Assembly: GCA_964571765.1 (NCBI GenBank)
Contig: CAZNDH010000018.1
Coordinates: forward strand, 1 to 36,545
Reading direction: 5' to 3'
DNA from: ZC4RG35 sp964571765
GTDB lineage: Bacteria; Actinomycetota; Acidimicrobiia; Spongiisociales; ZC4RG35
Length of the DNA stretch: 36,545 nt
Position 1 is the stretch's first letter. Each line of letters starts with the position of its first letter. Below are positions 31,214 to 36,545 of this stretch, in pieces. The notes beneath the pieces are model-generated. The model was not told the origin of the DNA. It saw only the letters and a list, made by a program, of their open reading frames with translations, and did no database searches. The translations under genes and the position numbers were made by a program.

Positions 31214-32523
31214 GTCAGTATTCCTTCGTAATTGCGCATCGTCAGCTGGGACTCGATCTGCTTCATCGTCTCCAGGGCGACACCGACCACGATGAGGAGG
31301 GAGACGCCCGAGAAGGCGATCTGCAGGCCGTAGAGCGCTCCCACAATGGAGGGGAGCACTGCGATCGTCGCCAGGAAGATCGATCCGGGAAGGGTGATGC
31401 GGTTGAGGATGTGGGCTAGATGACGCTCCGTCTGCCGGCCTGGCCTCACCCCGGGGATGAATCCGCCCTGACGCTGGATCATCTCCGCCTGCTGCTCAGG
31501 GTTGAACTGGATCGCGGTGTAGAAGTAGGTGAAGAACACGATCAGCCCGAAGAGGATGGCTATGTACCACCATGAAGTCCCCTGCTGGCCGGCGCCGAGG
31601 TTGTCGTTGATCCACCGGTACATCGCCTGGAGCCAGGCGGCATCGGAGGGGATGGCGGTGATGATCAACGCCGGGATGAGGAGCACCGAAGTGGCGAAGA
31701 TCACCGGGATCACCCCTGAAGTGTTCACCTTGAGCGGGATATAGGTCGACTGGCCGCCGAGCACCCGTCGTCCCCGCACCCGCTTGGCGAACTGGATGGG
31801 GATCCGGCGTTGGCCCTGGTCTATGAAGATGATCGACACGATCATCAGTGCGAACACCAAGACGATTATCACGAACGGGACGGGATCGCCGACCGCCATC
31901 GTCTGGCCATAGATCTGGCCGAAGAGGAAGGGGAACTGGCTGATGATCGAGATGAAGATGATCAGCGACATCCCGTTGCCCACCCCTCGCTGGGTGATCA
32001 GCTCGCCGAGCCACATCACCATGGCGGTCCCAGCGGTCATGGTGATCACGATGAGGAACACCCGGCCCGGGCTGTATTGGGGGATCAGGTCGATGCCGCC
32101 GGTGAACTGGCCGGAGTGGAAGAGGAAGGTGAACCCGGTCGACTGGATCAAGGCGAGGATCACCGTCAGATAGCGTGTCCACTGGGTGATCACCTTGCGA
32201 CCCGACTCCCCCTCCTCCTGGAGCGCCTTGAGCTTGGGGATGACCACGGTGAGCAGCTGCATGATGATCGAGGAGGTGATATAGGGGATGATCCCCAGGG
32301 CGAACACCGAGAACTGCTCGAGCGCCCCACCAGAGAACAGGTTGAGCAAGCCGTAGATGCCACCGGCCTCCTGGGTCTCCTGCCAGAGCCGGACCGCATC
32401 GAGGTCGATGCCGGGGACCGGTATGGTCGCCCCCAGCCGGTAGATGGCGAAGATGAACAGGGTGAACAGGATCTTGACCCGGAGGTCCGGGATCCTGAAC
32501 ATGTTTCGGTAGATCGAAAGCAT
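31210..32523 (-). CDS. secY: Protein translocase subunit SecY
   Basis: SecY forms the channel of the Sec translocon with SecE and SecG. The protein is 437 residues with ten membrane spans. Conserved segments include TIPVPGIDLDA, LNLFSGGALEQFSVFALGI and GIIPYITSSIIMQLL near spans 1-2, QRGVGNGMSLIIFISI in the middle, and FIPGVRPGRQTERHL in the C-terminal loop that contacts SecA and the ribosome. I chose the ATG at 32523 (MLSIYRNMFRIPDLRVK). The frame continues to an ATG at 32574, but those 17 residues are translated from the intergenic heptad repeat. Confidence 0.96.
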   Translation of the reverse strand: MLSIYRNMFRIPDLRVKILFTLFIFAIYRLGATIPVPGIDLDAVRLWQETQEAGGIYGLLNLFSGGALEQFSVFALGIIPYITSSIIMQLLTVVIPKLKALQEEGESGRKVITQWTRYLTVILALIQSTGFTFLFHSGQFTGGIDLIPQYSPGRVFLIVITMTAGTAMVMWLGELITQRGVGNGMSLIIFISIISQFPFLFGQIYGQTMAVGDPVPFVIIVLVFALMIVSIIFIDQGQRRIPIQFAKRVRGRRVLGGQSTYIPLKVNTSGVIPVIFATSVLLIPALIITAIPSDAAWLQAMYRWINDNLGAGQQGTSWWYIAILFGLIVFFTYFYTAIQFNPEQQAEMIQRQGGFIPGVRPGRQTERHLAHILNRITLPGSIFLATIAVLPSIVGALYGLQIAFSGVSLLIVVGVALETMKQIESQLTMRNYEGILT

Positions 32524-32555
32524 CTTCTTCGAAGGACTCAGATCGCCAACTGGTA

Positions 32556-32625
32556 GGTACTCGGTATCGGGCACCTGGTACTTGGAGAGAATCTCAGCAC
32601 CAAGTACTCAGTACCAAGTACGGCC
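32556..32625. repeat. Seventy-base heptad-repeat element between rplO and secY
   Basis: Ten seven-base units keep a single phase over 70 bases. The first five read GG at units starting 32556, 32563, 32570, 32577 and 32584 (for example GGTACTC and GGTACTT). The rest are the same type in inverse orientation (for example CCAAGTAC at 32600-32607 and again 14 bases later at 32614-32621). GTACTTGG at 32578-32585 pairs with either inverted copy, so the mRNA spacer can fold into alternative hairpins. Confidence 0.65.
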
Positions 32626-32632
32626 GCAGCCG

Positions 32633-33094
32633 TCATTCGATGACCTCGGTAGTGCCACCGGCAGCTTCGATCTTGCGCACGGCTGCCGCCGAGAATGCGT
32701 GGGCCTTGACGGTGAGGGCCCGATCGAGCTCTCCCTCGGCGAGTACCTTCACCCGGCCGCGGTGGCGGATCATCCCCCGCTCACGCAGGACCTCGGGAGT
32801 GACCTCGGATCCCTTGTCGAACACCACCAATTGAGCCAGGTTGACCAGGGCGAACTCCTCCTTGTTGGGGTTGGTGAACCCCCTCAGCTTGGGGAGGCGC
32901 ATCGCCAGGGGTGTCTGGCCGCCCTCGAATCCGGGGCGCAGGCTGCTCCTTGCCTTGAGGCCCTTGGTCCCCCGCCCGGCGGTCTTGCCCCGACGCCCTC
33001 CCTCGCCACGACCGACTCGGATCCTCTTCTTCTTGGATCCCTCCGCCGGCGCCAGATGGTGGAGCTTGAGCTGTTCCTTGTTCTCTTCAGTCAT
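32633..33094 (-). CDS. rplO: 50S ribosomal protein L15
   Basis: The 153-residue protein contains the basic glycine-rich block GRGEGGRRGKTAGRGTKGLK, RPGFEGGQTPLAMRLPKLRG and the C-terminal motif VKAHAFSAAAVRKIEAAGGT, all characteristic of L15. The ATG is at 33094. The spacers on both sides of this gene hold heptad repeats. Confidence 0.98.
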   Translation of the reverse strand: MTEENKEQLKLHHLAPAEGSKKKRIRVGRGEGGRRGKTAGRGTKGLKARSSLRPGFEGGQTPLAMRLPKLRGFTNPNKEEFALVNLAQLVVFDKGSEVTPEVLRERGMIRHRGRVKVLAEGELDRALTVKAHAFSAAAVRKIEAAGGTTEVIE

Positions 33095-33109
33095 ACGTTT
33101 CCCTCTCCA

Positions 33110-33144
33110 GGCTCCAGGTACCCAGGATCCGGTGCATGGATGAG
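33110..33144. repeat. Heptad-repeat array, five units, between rpmD and rplO
   Basis: Five in-phase seven-base units start at 33110, 33117 (GGTACCC), 33124, 33131 and 33138. The array lies in the 54-base spacer between rpmD and rplO and its last unit runs into the rpmD stop-codon hairpin. Confidence 0.45.
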
Positions 33145-33162
33145 AGCCTCAGCTCTCATCCA
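33137..33162. promoter_or_regulatory. Ten-bp stem-loop with the rpmD stop codon in its loop
   Basis: TGGATGAGAG (33137-33146) is perfectly inverted by CTCTCATCCA (33153-33162). The six-base loop contains the rpmD stop codon (33149-33151). No U-run follows, so it is more likely an mRNA processing, stability or coupling element than a terminator. Confidence 0.5.
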
Positions 33163-33343
33163 CCTCCACCAAATGGCTCACCTTGGCCAGCATGCCCCGA
33201 AGACTCGGGGTGTCCTCCTGCTCCACCGTGTGGCCGATCCGGCGCAGGCCTAGCCCTTCCACCGTCGCCCGGGTCTTCGGCTTCTCTCCGATCACCGACT
33301 TCCTCAGGGTGATCCTCACCTTGGTGCCCTTCTTCCTCGCCAT
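33149..33343 (-). CDS. rpmD: 50S ribosomal protein L30
   Basis: The 64-residue protein reads MARKKGTKVRITLRKSVIGE at the start, followed by GLRRIGHTVEQEDTPSLRGM, the L30 signature. The ATG at 33343 is two bases after the rpsE stop; the frame extends upstream as a shadow of rpsE. Its last codons and stop form one arm and the loop of a 10-bp hairpin. Confidence 0.96.
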   Translation of the reverse strand: MARKKGTKVRITLRKSVIGEKPKTRATVEGLGLRRIGHTVEQEDTPSLRGMLAKVSHLVEVDES

Positions 33344-33345
33344 GA

Positions 33346-33915
33346 TCAGTTCGAGTCCTTCTGCGCACGTATCGACTCCGACGAGTTGTAAGCGGCGAGC
33401 AGACCGGGAGGGACGAAGTCCTCGGCCTGCTTGCCCCGTAGTTTGGCCACCTCGTCGGGGCGTCTCTGGCTGCGCAGCCCGTGCATGGCCGCCTTGGCCA
33501 CGTTGAGGTGGGTGGGTGAGCCCAGTGACTTGGCCAGGGCGTCCTTGACCCCGGCTGCCTCCAGGATCTGGCGAACCGCCCCCCCGGCGATGACACCGGT
33601 ACCCGGCGCCGCCGGCTTGATCAGCACCCGGGAAGCGCCATGGACCCCGACCACCTCGTGGACCACGGTCTGGCCGGCCATCGGGATGAAATCCATCTCC
33701 CGTCGGGCAGTCTCGATCGCCTTCTGGATCGCCGCGGGGACCTCCCGGGCCTTGCCGTAGCCAATGCCGACTCGCCCGGCGCCGTCGCCCACCACCACCA
33801 GGGCGGTGAAGCTGAAGCGGCGGCCACCCTTGACCACCTTGGCCACCCGGTTGATCTGGATCACCCTCTCGTCGTACTGGCTCTGCTCCGAGCCGGGTCG
33901 CTGCTGACGTGCCAT
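33346..33915 (-). CDS. rpsE: 30S ribosomal protein S5
   Basis: The 189-residue protein has the S5 N-terminal signature INRVAKVVKGGRRFSFTALV, followed by VGIGYGKAREVPAAIQKA, and the C-terminal domain segment APGTGVIAGGAVRQILEAAG. The ATG at 33915 follows the rplR stop by two bases. A short extra N-terminus (MARQQRPGSEQSQYDER) is usual for actinobacteria. Confidence 0.98.
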   Translation of the reverse strand: MARQQRPGSEQSQYDERVIQINRVAKVVKGGRRFSFTALVVVGDGAGRVGIGYGKAREVPAAIQKAIETARREMDFIPMAGQTVVHEVVGVHGASRVLIKPAAPGTGVIAGGAVRQILEAAGVKDALAKSLGSPTHLNVAKAAMHGLRSQRRPDEVAKLRGKQAEDFVPPGLLAAYNSSESIRAQKDSN

Positions 33916-33917
33916 GT

Positions 33918-34271
33918 CTAGAACTCCAGTCCTGCCTCGCGGGCGGCGTCGGCAAGGGCCTTGACCTTCCCGTGGTACTTGTAACCCCCACGATCGAACA
34001 CCACGGCGTCCACCCCCGCCTCCTTGGCCCGGGAGGCGACCAGGGTCCCCACCTTGCCCGCGGTGTCGACGTTGAGGGTGCTCCCCCTGAGCTCCTTCTC
34101 CTGAGAGGAGGCCGATGCCACCGTGGTCCCGGTGACGTCGTCGATGATCTGGGCGTAGATATAGCGGTTGCTCCGGTACACCGCGAGCCGGGGCCGGCCG
34201 GCGGTGCCCTTGACCTGCTTGCGCACCCTGGTGTGACGCCGGCGGCGGGCGTCCTGGCGCGAGCCCCTCAT
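33918..34271 (-). CDS. rplR: 50S ribosomal protein L18
   Basis: This 5S rRNA-binding protein is 117 residues with the family blocks RRHTRVRKQVKGTAGRPRLA, VYRSNRYIYAQIIDD and DRGGYKYHGKVKALADAARE. I chose the ATG at 34271 (TGATG overlap with rplF); a GTG one codon upstream is equally possible. Confidence 0.98.
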   Translation of the reverse strand: MRGSRQDARRRRHTRVRKQVKGTAGRPRLAVYRSNRYIYAQIIDDVTGTTVASASSQEKELRGSTLNVDTAGKVGTLVASRAKEAGVDAVVFDRGGYKYHGKVKALADAAREAGLEF

Positions 34272-34807
34272 CACTTACCTGCCTTCCCCGCCTTGCGGCG
34301 GACGTGCTCACCGGCGTACCTGATCCCCTTGCCCTTGTAGGGCTCGGGGGGGCGCACCTTGCGGATGTCGGCGGCCACCTGACCCACCTGCTCCTTGTCG
34401 ATCCCGGTGACGCTGATCCGGGTGGGCTCGGGAACCTCGAATGTGACCCCTTCAGGGGGCTCGATCACCACCGGGTGGCTGAAGCCAACCTGGAGCTCGA
34501 GGCCCCTTCCCTTCATCGCCGCCCGGTAGCCGACACCGTGGATCTCCAGGTCCTTGGTGAAGCCTTCGGCCACGCCGGTGACCATGTTGGCCACCAGGGC
34601 GCGGCTCAACCCGTGGAGTGCCCGCGCCTCACGGGAGTCGTCGGGCCGTGTGACCGTGAGGGTGCCGTCATCGATCACGAAGCCGATGCGCTCGTTGAAC
34701 TCCCGGGTGAGCACACCTTTCTGGCCTTTGACAGTGACCTGGCTCCCCTGGATCTCGACCTCGACACTCGAGGGGACCGTCACCGGCATCTTGCCTACCC
34801 GACTCAT
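34271..34807 (-). CDS. rplF: 50S ribosomal protein L6
   Basis: The 178-residue protein starts MSRVGKMPVTVPSSVEVEIQ and contains VGYRAAMKGRGLELQVGFSH and the C-terminal signature RKVRPPEPYKGKGIRYAGE. The ATG at 34807 is one base after the rpsH stop. The frame extends upstream only as a shadow of rpsH. Confidence 0.98.
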   Translation of the reverse strand: MSRVGKMPVTVPSSVEVEIQGSQVTVKGQKGVLTREFNERIGFVIDDGTLTVTRPDDSREARALHGLSRALVANMVTGVAEGFTKDLEIHGVGYRAAMKGRGLELQVGFSHPVVIEPPEGVTFEVPEPTRISVTGIDKEQVGQVAADIRKVRPPEPYKGKGIRYAGEHVRRKAGKAGK

Positions 34808-34808
34808 C

Positions 34809-35213
34809 TCACCAGACCTCGCAGACGATCTCTCCACCGAGACGGCGGCGTCGCGCCTCCCGGTCGGGGAGCAGTCCCTGGCTGGTGGAAACAACGGCGA
34901 CACCGATGCCGCCCTGCACCCGGGGAAGCTCGGAGGCTCCCCGGTAGACCCGGTGGCCGGGACGGGAGACCCGCTTGATCCCTACGATCGCAGGACGTCG
35001 GCGCTCCCCGTAGCGAAGCACCAGCTCCAACTTGCGGGAGTGGCCGTTCTCGGTCACTTCGAAGCGGTCGATGAACCCCTCGTCGACGAGGATCTGGGCG
35101 ATCCCCACCTTCAGCTTCGAGGAGGGCATGACCACGCGCTCGTGCCCAACTGCCACTGCATTGCGGATCCGGGTGAGCATGTCGGCGATGGGATCGGTAG
35201 TCACACTCACCAT
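34809..35213 (-). CDS. rpsH: 30S ribosomal protein S8
   Basis: The 134-residue protein starts MVSVTTDPIADMLTRIRNAV, has KLKVGIAQILVDEGFI, and ends with the S8 signature GGIGVAVVSTSQGLLPDREA followed by GGEIVCEVW. The ATG at 35213 lies inside the rpsN gene, overlapping it by seven bases. Confidence 0.98.
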   Translation of the reverse strand: MVSVTTDPIADMLTRIRNAVAVGHERVVMPSSKLKVGIAQILVDEGFIDRFEVTENGHSRKLELVLRYGERRRPAIVGIKRVSRPGHRVYRGASELPRVQGGIGVAVVSTSQGLLPDREARRRRLGGEIVCEVW

Positions 35214-35392
35214 GAAGCCTTTCTCACACCGGGAAGCTCGCCCTTTGACGCCAGCTCCCTGACACAGATGCGACACATGCCGAAGTCGCGCAGGTAGGCA
35301 CGTGCCCGGCCACACCGGCTGCACCGGTTGTAGCCCCGCACCTTGAACTTCGGCTTGCGTTTCGCCTTGGCGATCATCGATTTCTTGGCCAT
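35207..35392 (-). CDS. rpsN: 30S ribosomal protein S14, zinc type
   Basis: This 61-residue short S14 has two CxxC pairs (CSRCG and CRICV) that bind zinc, and the blocks KFKVRGYNRC and RAYLRDFGMCRICVRELA. The short type in the main operon is typical of actinobacteria and firmicutes. The ATG at 35392 is 14 bases after the rplE stop; its end overlaps rpsH by seven bases. Confidence 0.98.
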   Translation of the reverse strand: MAKKSMIAKAKRKPKFKVRGYNRCSRCGRARAYLRDFGMCRICVRELASKGELPGVRKASW

Positions 35393-35406
35393 GTTGTGAT
35401 CCCTCC

Positions 35407-35970
35407 TCAGACCTCGGCCGGGGCCTTGCGGAAGGGGAATCCGAAGGCGTCGAGCAGGGCCCTGCCATGCTCATCGTTGTCGGCTGTGGTGACGATGGTG
35501 ATATTGAAACCTCTGGTGGTGGTCACCTTGTCGAAGTCGATCTCGGGGAAGATCAACTGCTCGGATGCCCCAACGCTGTAGTTGCCCCTGCCGTCGAACG
35601 CCCTGGGATTGAGCCCTCTGAAGTCCCTGACCCTGGGGATGGCCACTGCCAGGAGGCGATCGAAGAACTCCCACATCCGCGCCCCGCGCAGGGTGACCGA
35701 CACACCTATCGGCATCCCCTCGCGCAGCTTGAAGTTGGCGATCGACTTGCGGGCCCGGTTCACCCGCGGCGTCTGCCCAGCAATCAGACCCAGCTCGTCC
35801 AATGCCTCGTCGATGGCCTTCTTGTCGTTGATCGCCTCACCGAGGCCCATGTTGAGCACGATCTTCTCCAGGGTGGGCACCTGCATGACGTTGCTCAAAC
35901 CCAGTTGCTCCACCAGCTTGGGGGCGATCTCTTCTTGGTACCTGACCTTGAGGCGAGGCTGGTAGCTCAC
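35407..35970 (-). CDS. rplE: 50S ribosomal protein L5
   Basis: This 5S rRNA-binding protein is 187 residues from the GTG at 35970, which overlaps the rplX stop by four bases (GTGA). The start MSYQPRLKVRYQEEIAPKLV is typical. Other L5 blocks are VPTLEKIVLNMGLGEA, ARKSIANFKLREGMPIG and IVTTADNDEHGRALLDAFG. The frame reaches 35994 without a better start. Confidence 0.97.
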   Translation of the reverse strand: MSYQPRLKVRYQEEIAPKLVEQLGLSNVMQVPTLEKIVLNMGLGEAINDKKAIDEALDELGLIAGQTPRVNRARKSIANFKLREGMPIGVSVTLRGARMWEFFDRLLAVAIPRVRDFRGLNPRAFDGRGNYSVGASEQLIFPEIDFDKVTTTRGFNITIVTTADNDEHGRALLDAFGFPFRKAPAEV

Positions 35971-36272
35971 AGGTCCCCTCCACACTTGCGGCACACCCGA
36001 TGTTTGACGCCCTTGTCATCGAAGCGGTGCCCGACGCGGGTCGGGCCGCACTTCTCACAGACGATCATCACGTTGGATACGTCGATGGGCATGTCACGGT
36101 CGATGATCCCGCCTTGCATGGTCGACCCGGTCGGCTTGGTGTGCCGCTTGGCGGTGTTTACACCCTCGACCAGCACCTTGCCCTTGTCGGGGTAGACACG
36201 GGCGATGCGCGACTCCTTGCCGGCATCCTTACCGGCTATCACCACCACCTTGTCTCCGGTCCTCAGTTTCAT
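35967..36272 (-). CDS. rplX: 50S ribosomal protein L24, with C-terminal zinc ribbon
   Basis: The 101-residue protein has the KOW-type start MKLRTGDKVVVIAGKDAGKE and the block VEGVNTAKRHTKPTG. Its C-terminus carries two CxxC pairs (CEKCG and CRKCG), forming the zinc-ribbon variant of L24. GAGG precedes the ATG. An unusually long 127-base spacer with heptad repeats separates it from rplN. Confidence 0.97.
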   Translation of the reverse strand: MKLRTGDKVVVIAGKDAGKESRIARVYPDKGKVLVEGVNTAKRHTKPTGSTMQGGIIDRDMPIDVSNVMIVCEKCGPTRVGHRFDDKGVKHRVCRKCGGDL

Positions 36273-36281
36273 GAAATACCT

Positions 36282-36321
36282 CGCTCCGTTCGGTGCGATC
36301 CGTGCTCCGTGCTCCGACCAC
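36282..36321. repeat. Heptad-repeat array between rplX and rplN
   Basis: After a partial unit at 36282, in-phase seven-base units start at 36287, 36294, 36301, 36308 and 36315. The units at 36301 and 36308 are identical (CGTGCTC). The array lies just upstream of the rplX ribosome-binding site, and it partly explains the unusually long rplN-rplX spacer. The rest of the spacer (36322-36399) shows nothing I can assign. Confidence 0.5.
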
Positions 36322-36399
36322 GTGTCACATTGGTACCGAGGAGTTCGGCACCCATTGCATCAGGCTCAGCCGCGTGGTGCCTGCGGCAAACTCTCTCCA

Positions 36400-36545
36400 T
36401 CACAGGACCTCGGGGGCAAGGGAGACGATCCTCATGAAACGGCGCTCACGAAGCTCCCTGGCGACGGGGCCGAAGATGCGGGTCCCCCTGGGCTGCTGGT
36501 TCTGGTCGATGATCACACAGGCGTTGTCGTCGAAGCGGATGTAGG
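36400..36545 (-). CDS. rplN: 50S ribosomal protein L14, C-terminal part
   Basis: The last 47 codons are present; the start lies beyond the window. The visible segment YIRFDDNACVIIDQNQQPRG, then FGPVARELRERRFMRIVSLA and the terminal PEVL, is the invariant end of L14. This anchors the superoperon order rplN-rplX-rplE. Confidence 0.97.
   Translation of the reverse strand, partial: YIRFDDNACVIIDQNQQPRGTRIFGPVARELRERRFMRIVSLAPEVL

Noticed and set aside
31810..32556. 248-codon open frame antisense to secY
   Set aside because: A very acidic, Asp/Glu/His-rich antisense translation of membrane segments with no start signals; secY is certain.
32524..32574. N-terminal extension of SecY by 17 residues from an upstream ATG
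   Set aside because: The extension is encoded by the intergenic heptad repeat, and SecY proteins normally begin close to the residues encoded at 32523.

Overview
This is a high-GC bacterial chromosome segment, most likely from an actinobacterial (Actinomycetota) lineage, perhaps Acidimicrobiia or a relative. The placement is an inference from ribosomal gene order, the 61-residue zinc-type S14, the 'MLIVQRP' start of RpoA, the frequent GTG and TTG starts and the GC content; no rRNA is present to settle it. I recognised no rRNA, tRNA, CRISPR array, transposase or prophage gene.

Left part (about 1-17,500): a surface-polysaccharide locus in five transcription blocks of alternating direction. (i) Minus, 2819 to 1: thymidylate-kinase-like P-loop protein, nucleotidyltransferase-fold protein, GT4 glycosyltransferase, and the first codons of a probable flippase. 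(ii) Plus, 2881-5411: a GT4 glycosyltransferase and a polytopic ArnT/PMT-like glycosyltransferase. (iii) Minus, 7143 to 5396: a GDP-mannose 3,5-epimerase homologue with all four catalytic residues, and a WecG/TagA/CpsF (GT26) glycosyltransferase. (iv) Plus, 7326-14079: an initiating phosphoglycosyl transferase, then WbpD-, WbpE-, WbpB- and WbpI-like enzymes, an FAD oxidoreductase and a polysaccharide deacetylase, each start touching or overlapping the previous stop. The four Wbp-like enzymes match the route from UDP-GlcNAc-uronate to UDP-ManNAc(3NAc)A. (v) Minus, 17357 to 14085: an FMO-like oxidoreductase, a zinc-ribbon methyltransferase and a GT2 glycosyltransferase. The UDP-GlcNAc 6-dehydrogenase and a Wzy polymerase are not in the window.

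Middle (17,519-26,729): glmS and glmM (hexosamine precursor supply) lie downstream of rplM-rpsI on the minus strand. Then come ilvA (plus), truA with a Yip1-like membrane protein gene, coaA, and two small membrane protein genes on the plus strand.

Right part (26,773-36,545): the classical ribosomal superoperon on the minus strand, from the 3' end of rplN through rplX, rplE, rpsN, rpsH, rplF, rplR, rpsE, rpmD, rplO, secY, adk, map, rpmJ, rpsM, rpsK, rpsD, rpoA and rplQ. infA is missing from its usual place between map and rpmJ. That gap instead holds a good sigma70-type promoter and a leader hairpin.

The most unusual non-coding signal is a degenerate seven-base repeat (consensus near GTACTCC/GTACTCG) kept in 7-bp phase inside at least six spacers of the middle and right parts, sometimes as head-to-head arrays that could fold into large hairpins. 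It is absent from the spacers of the polysaccharide half.
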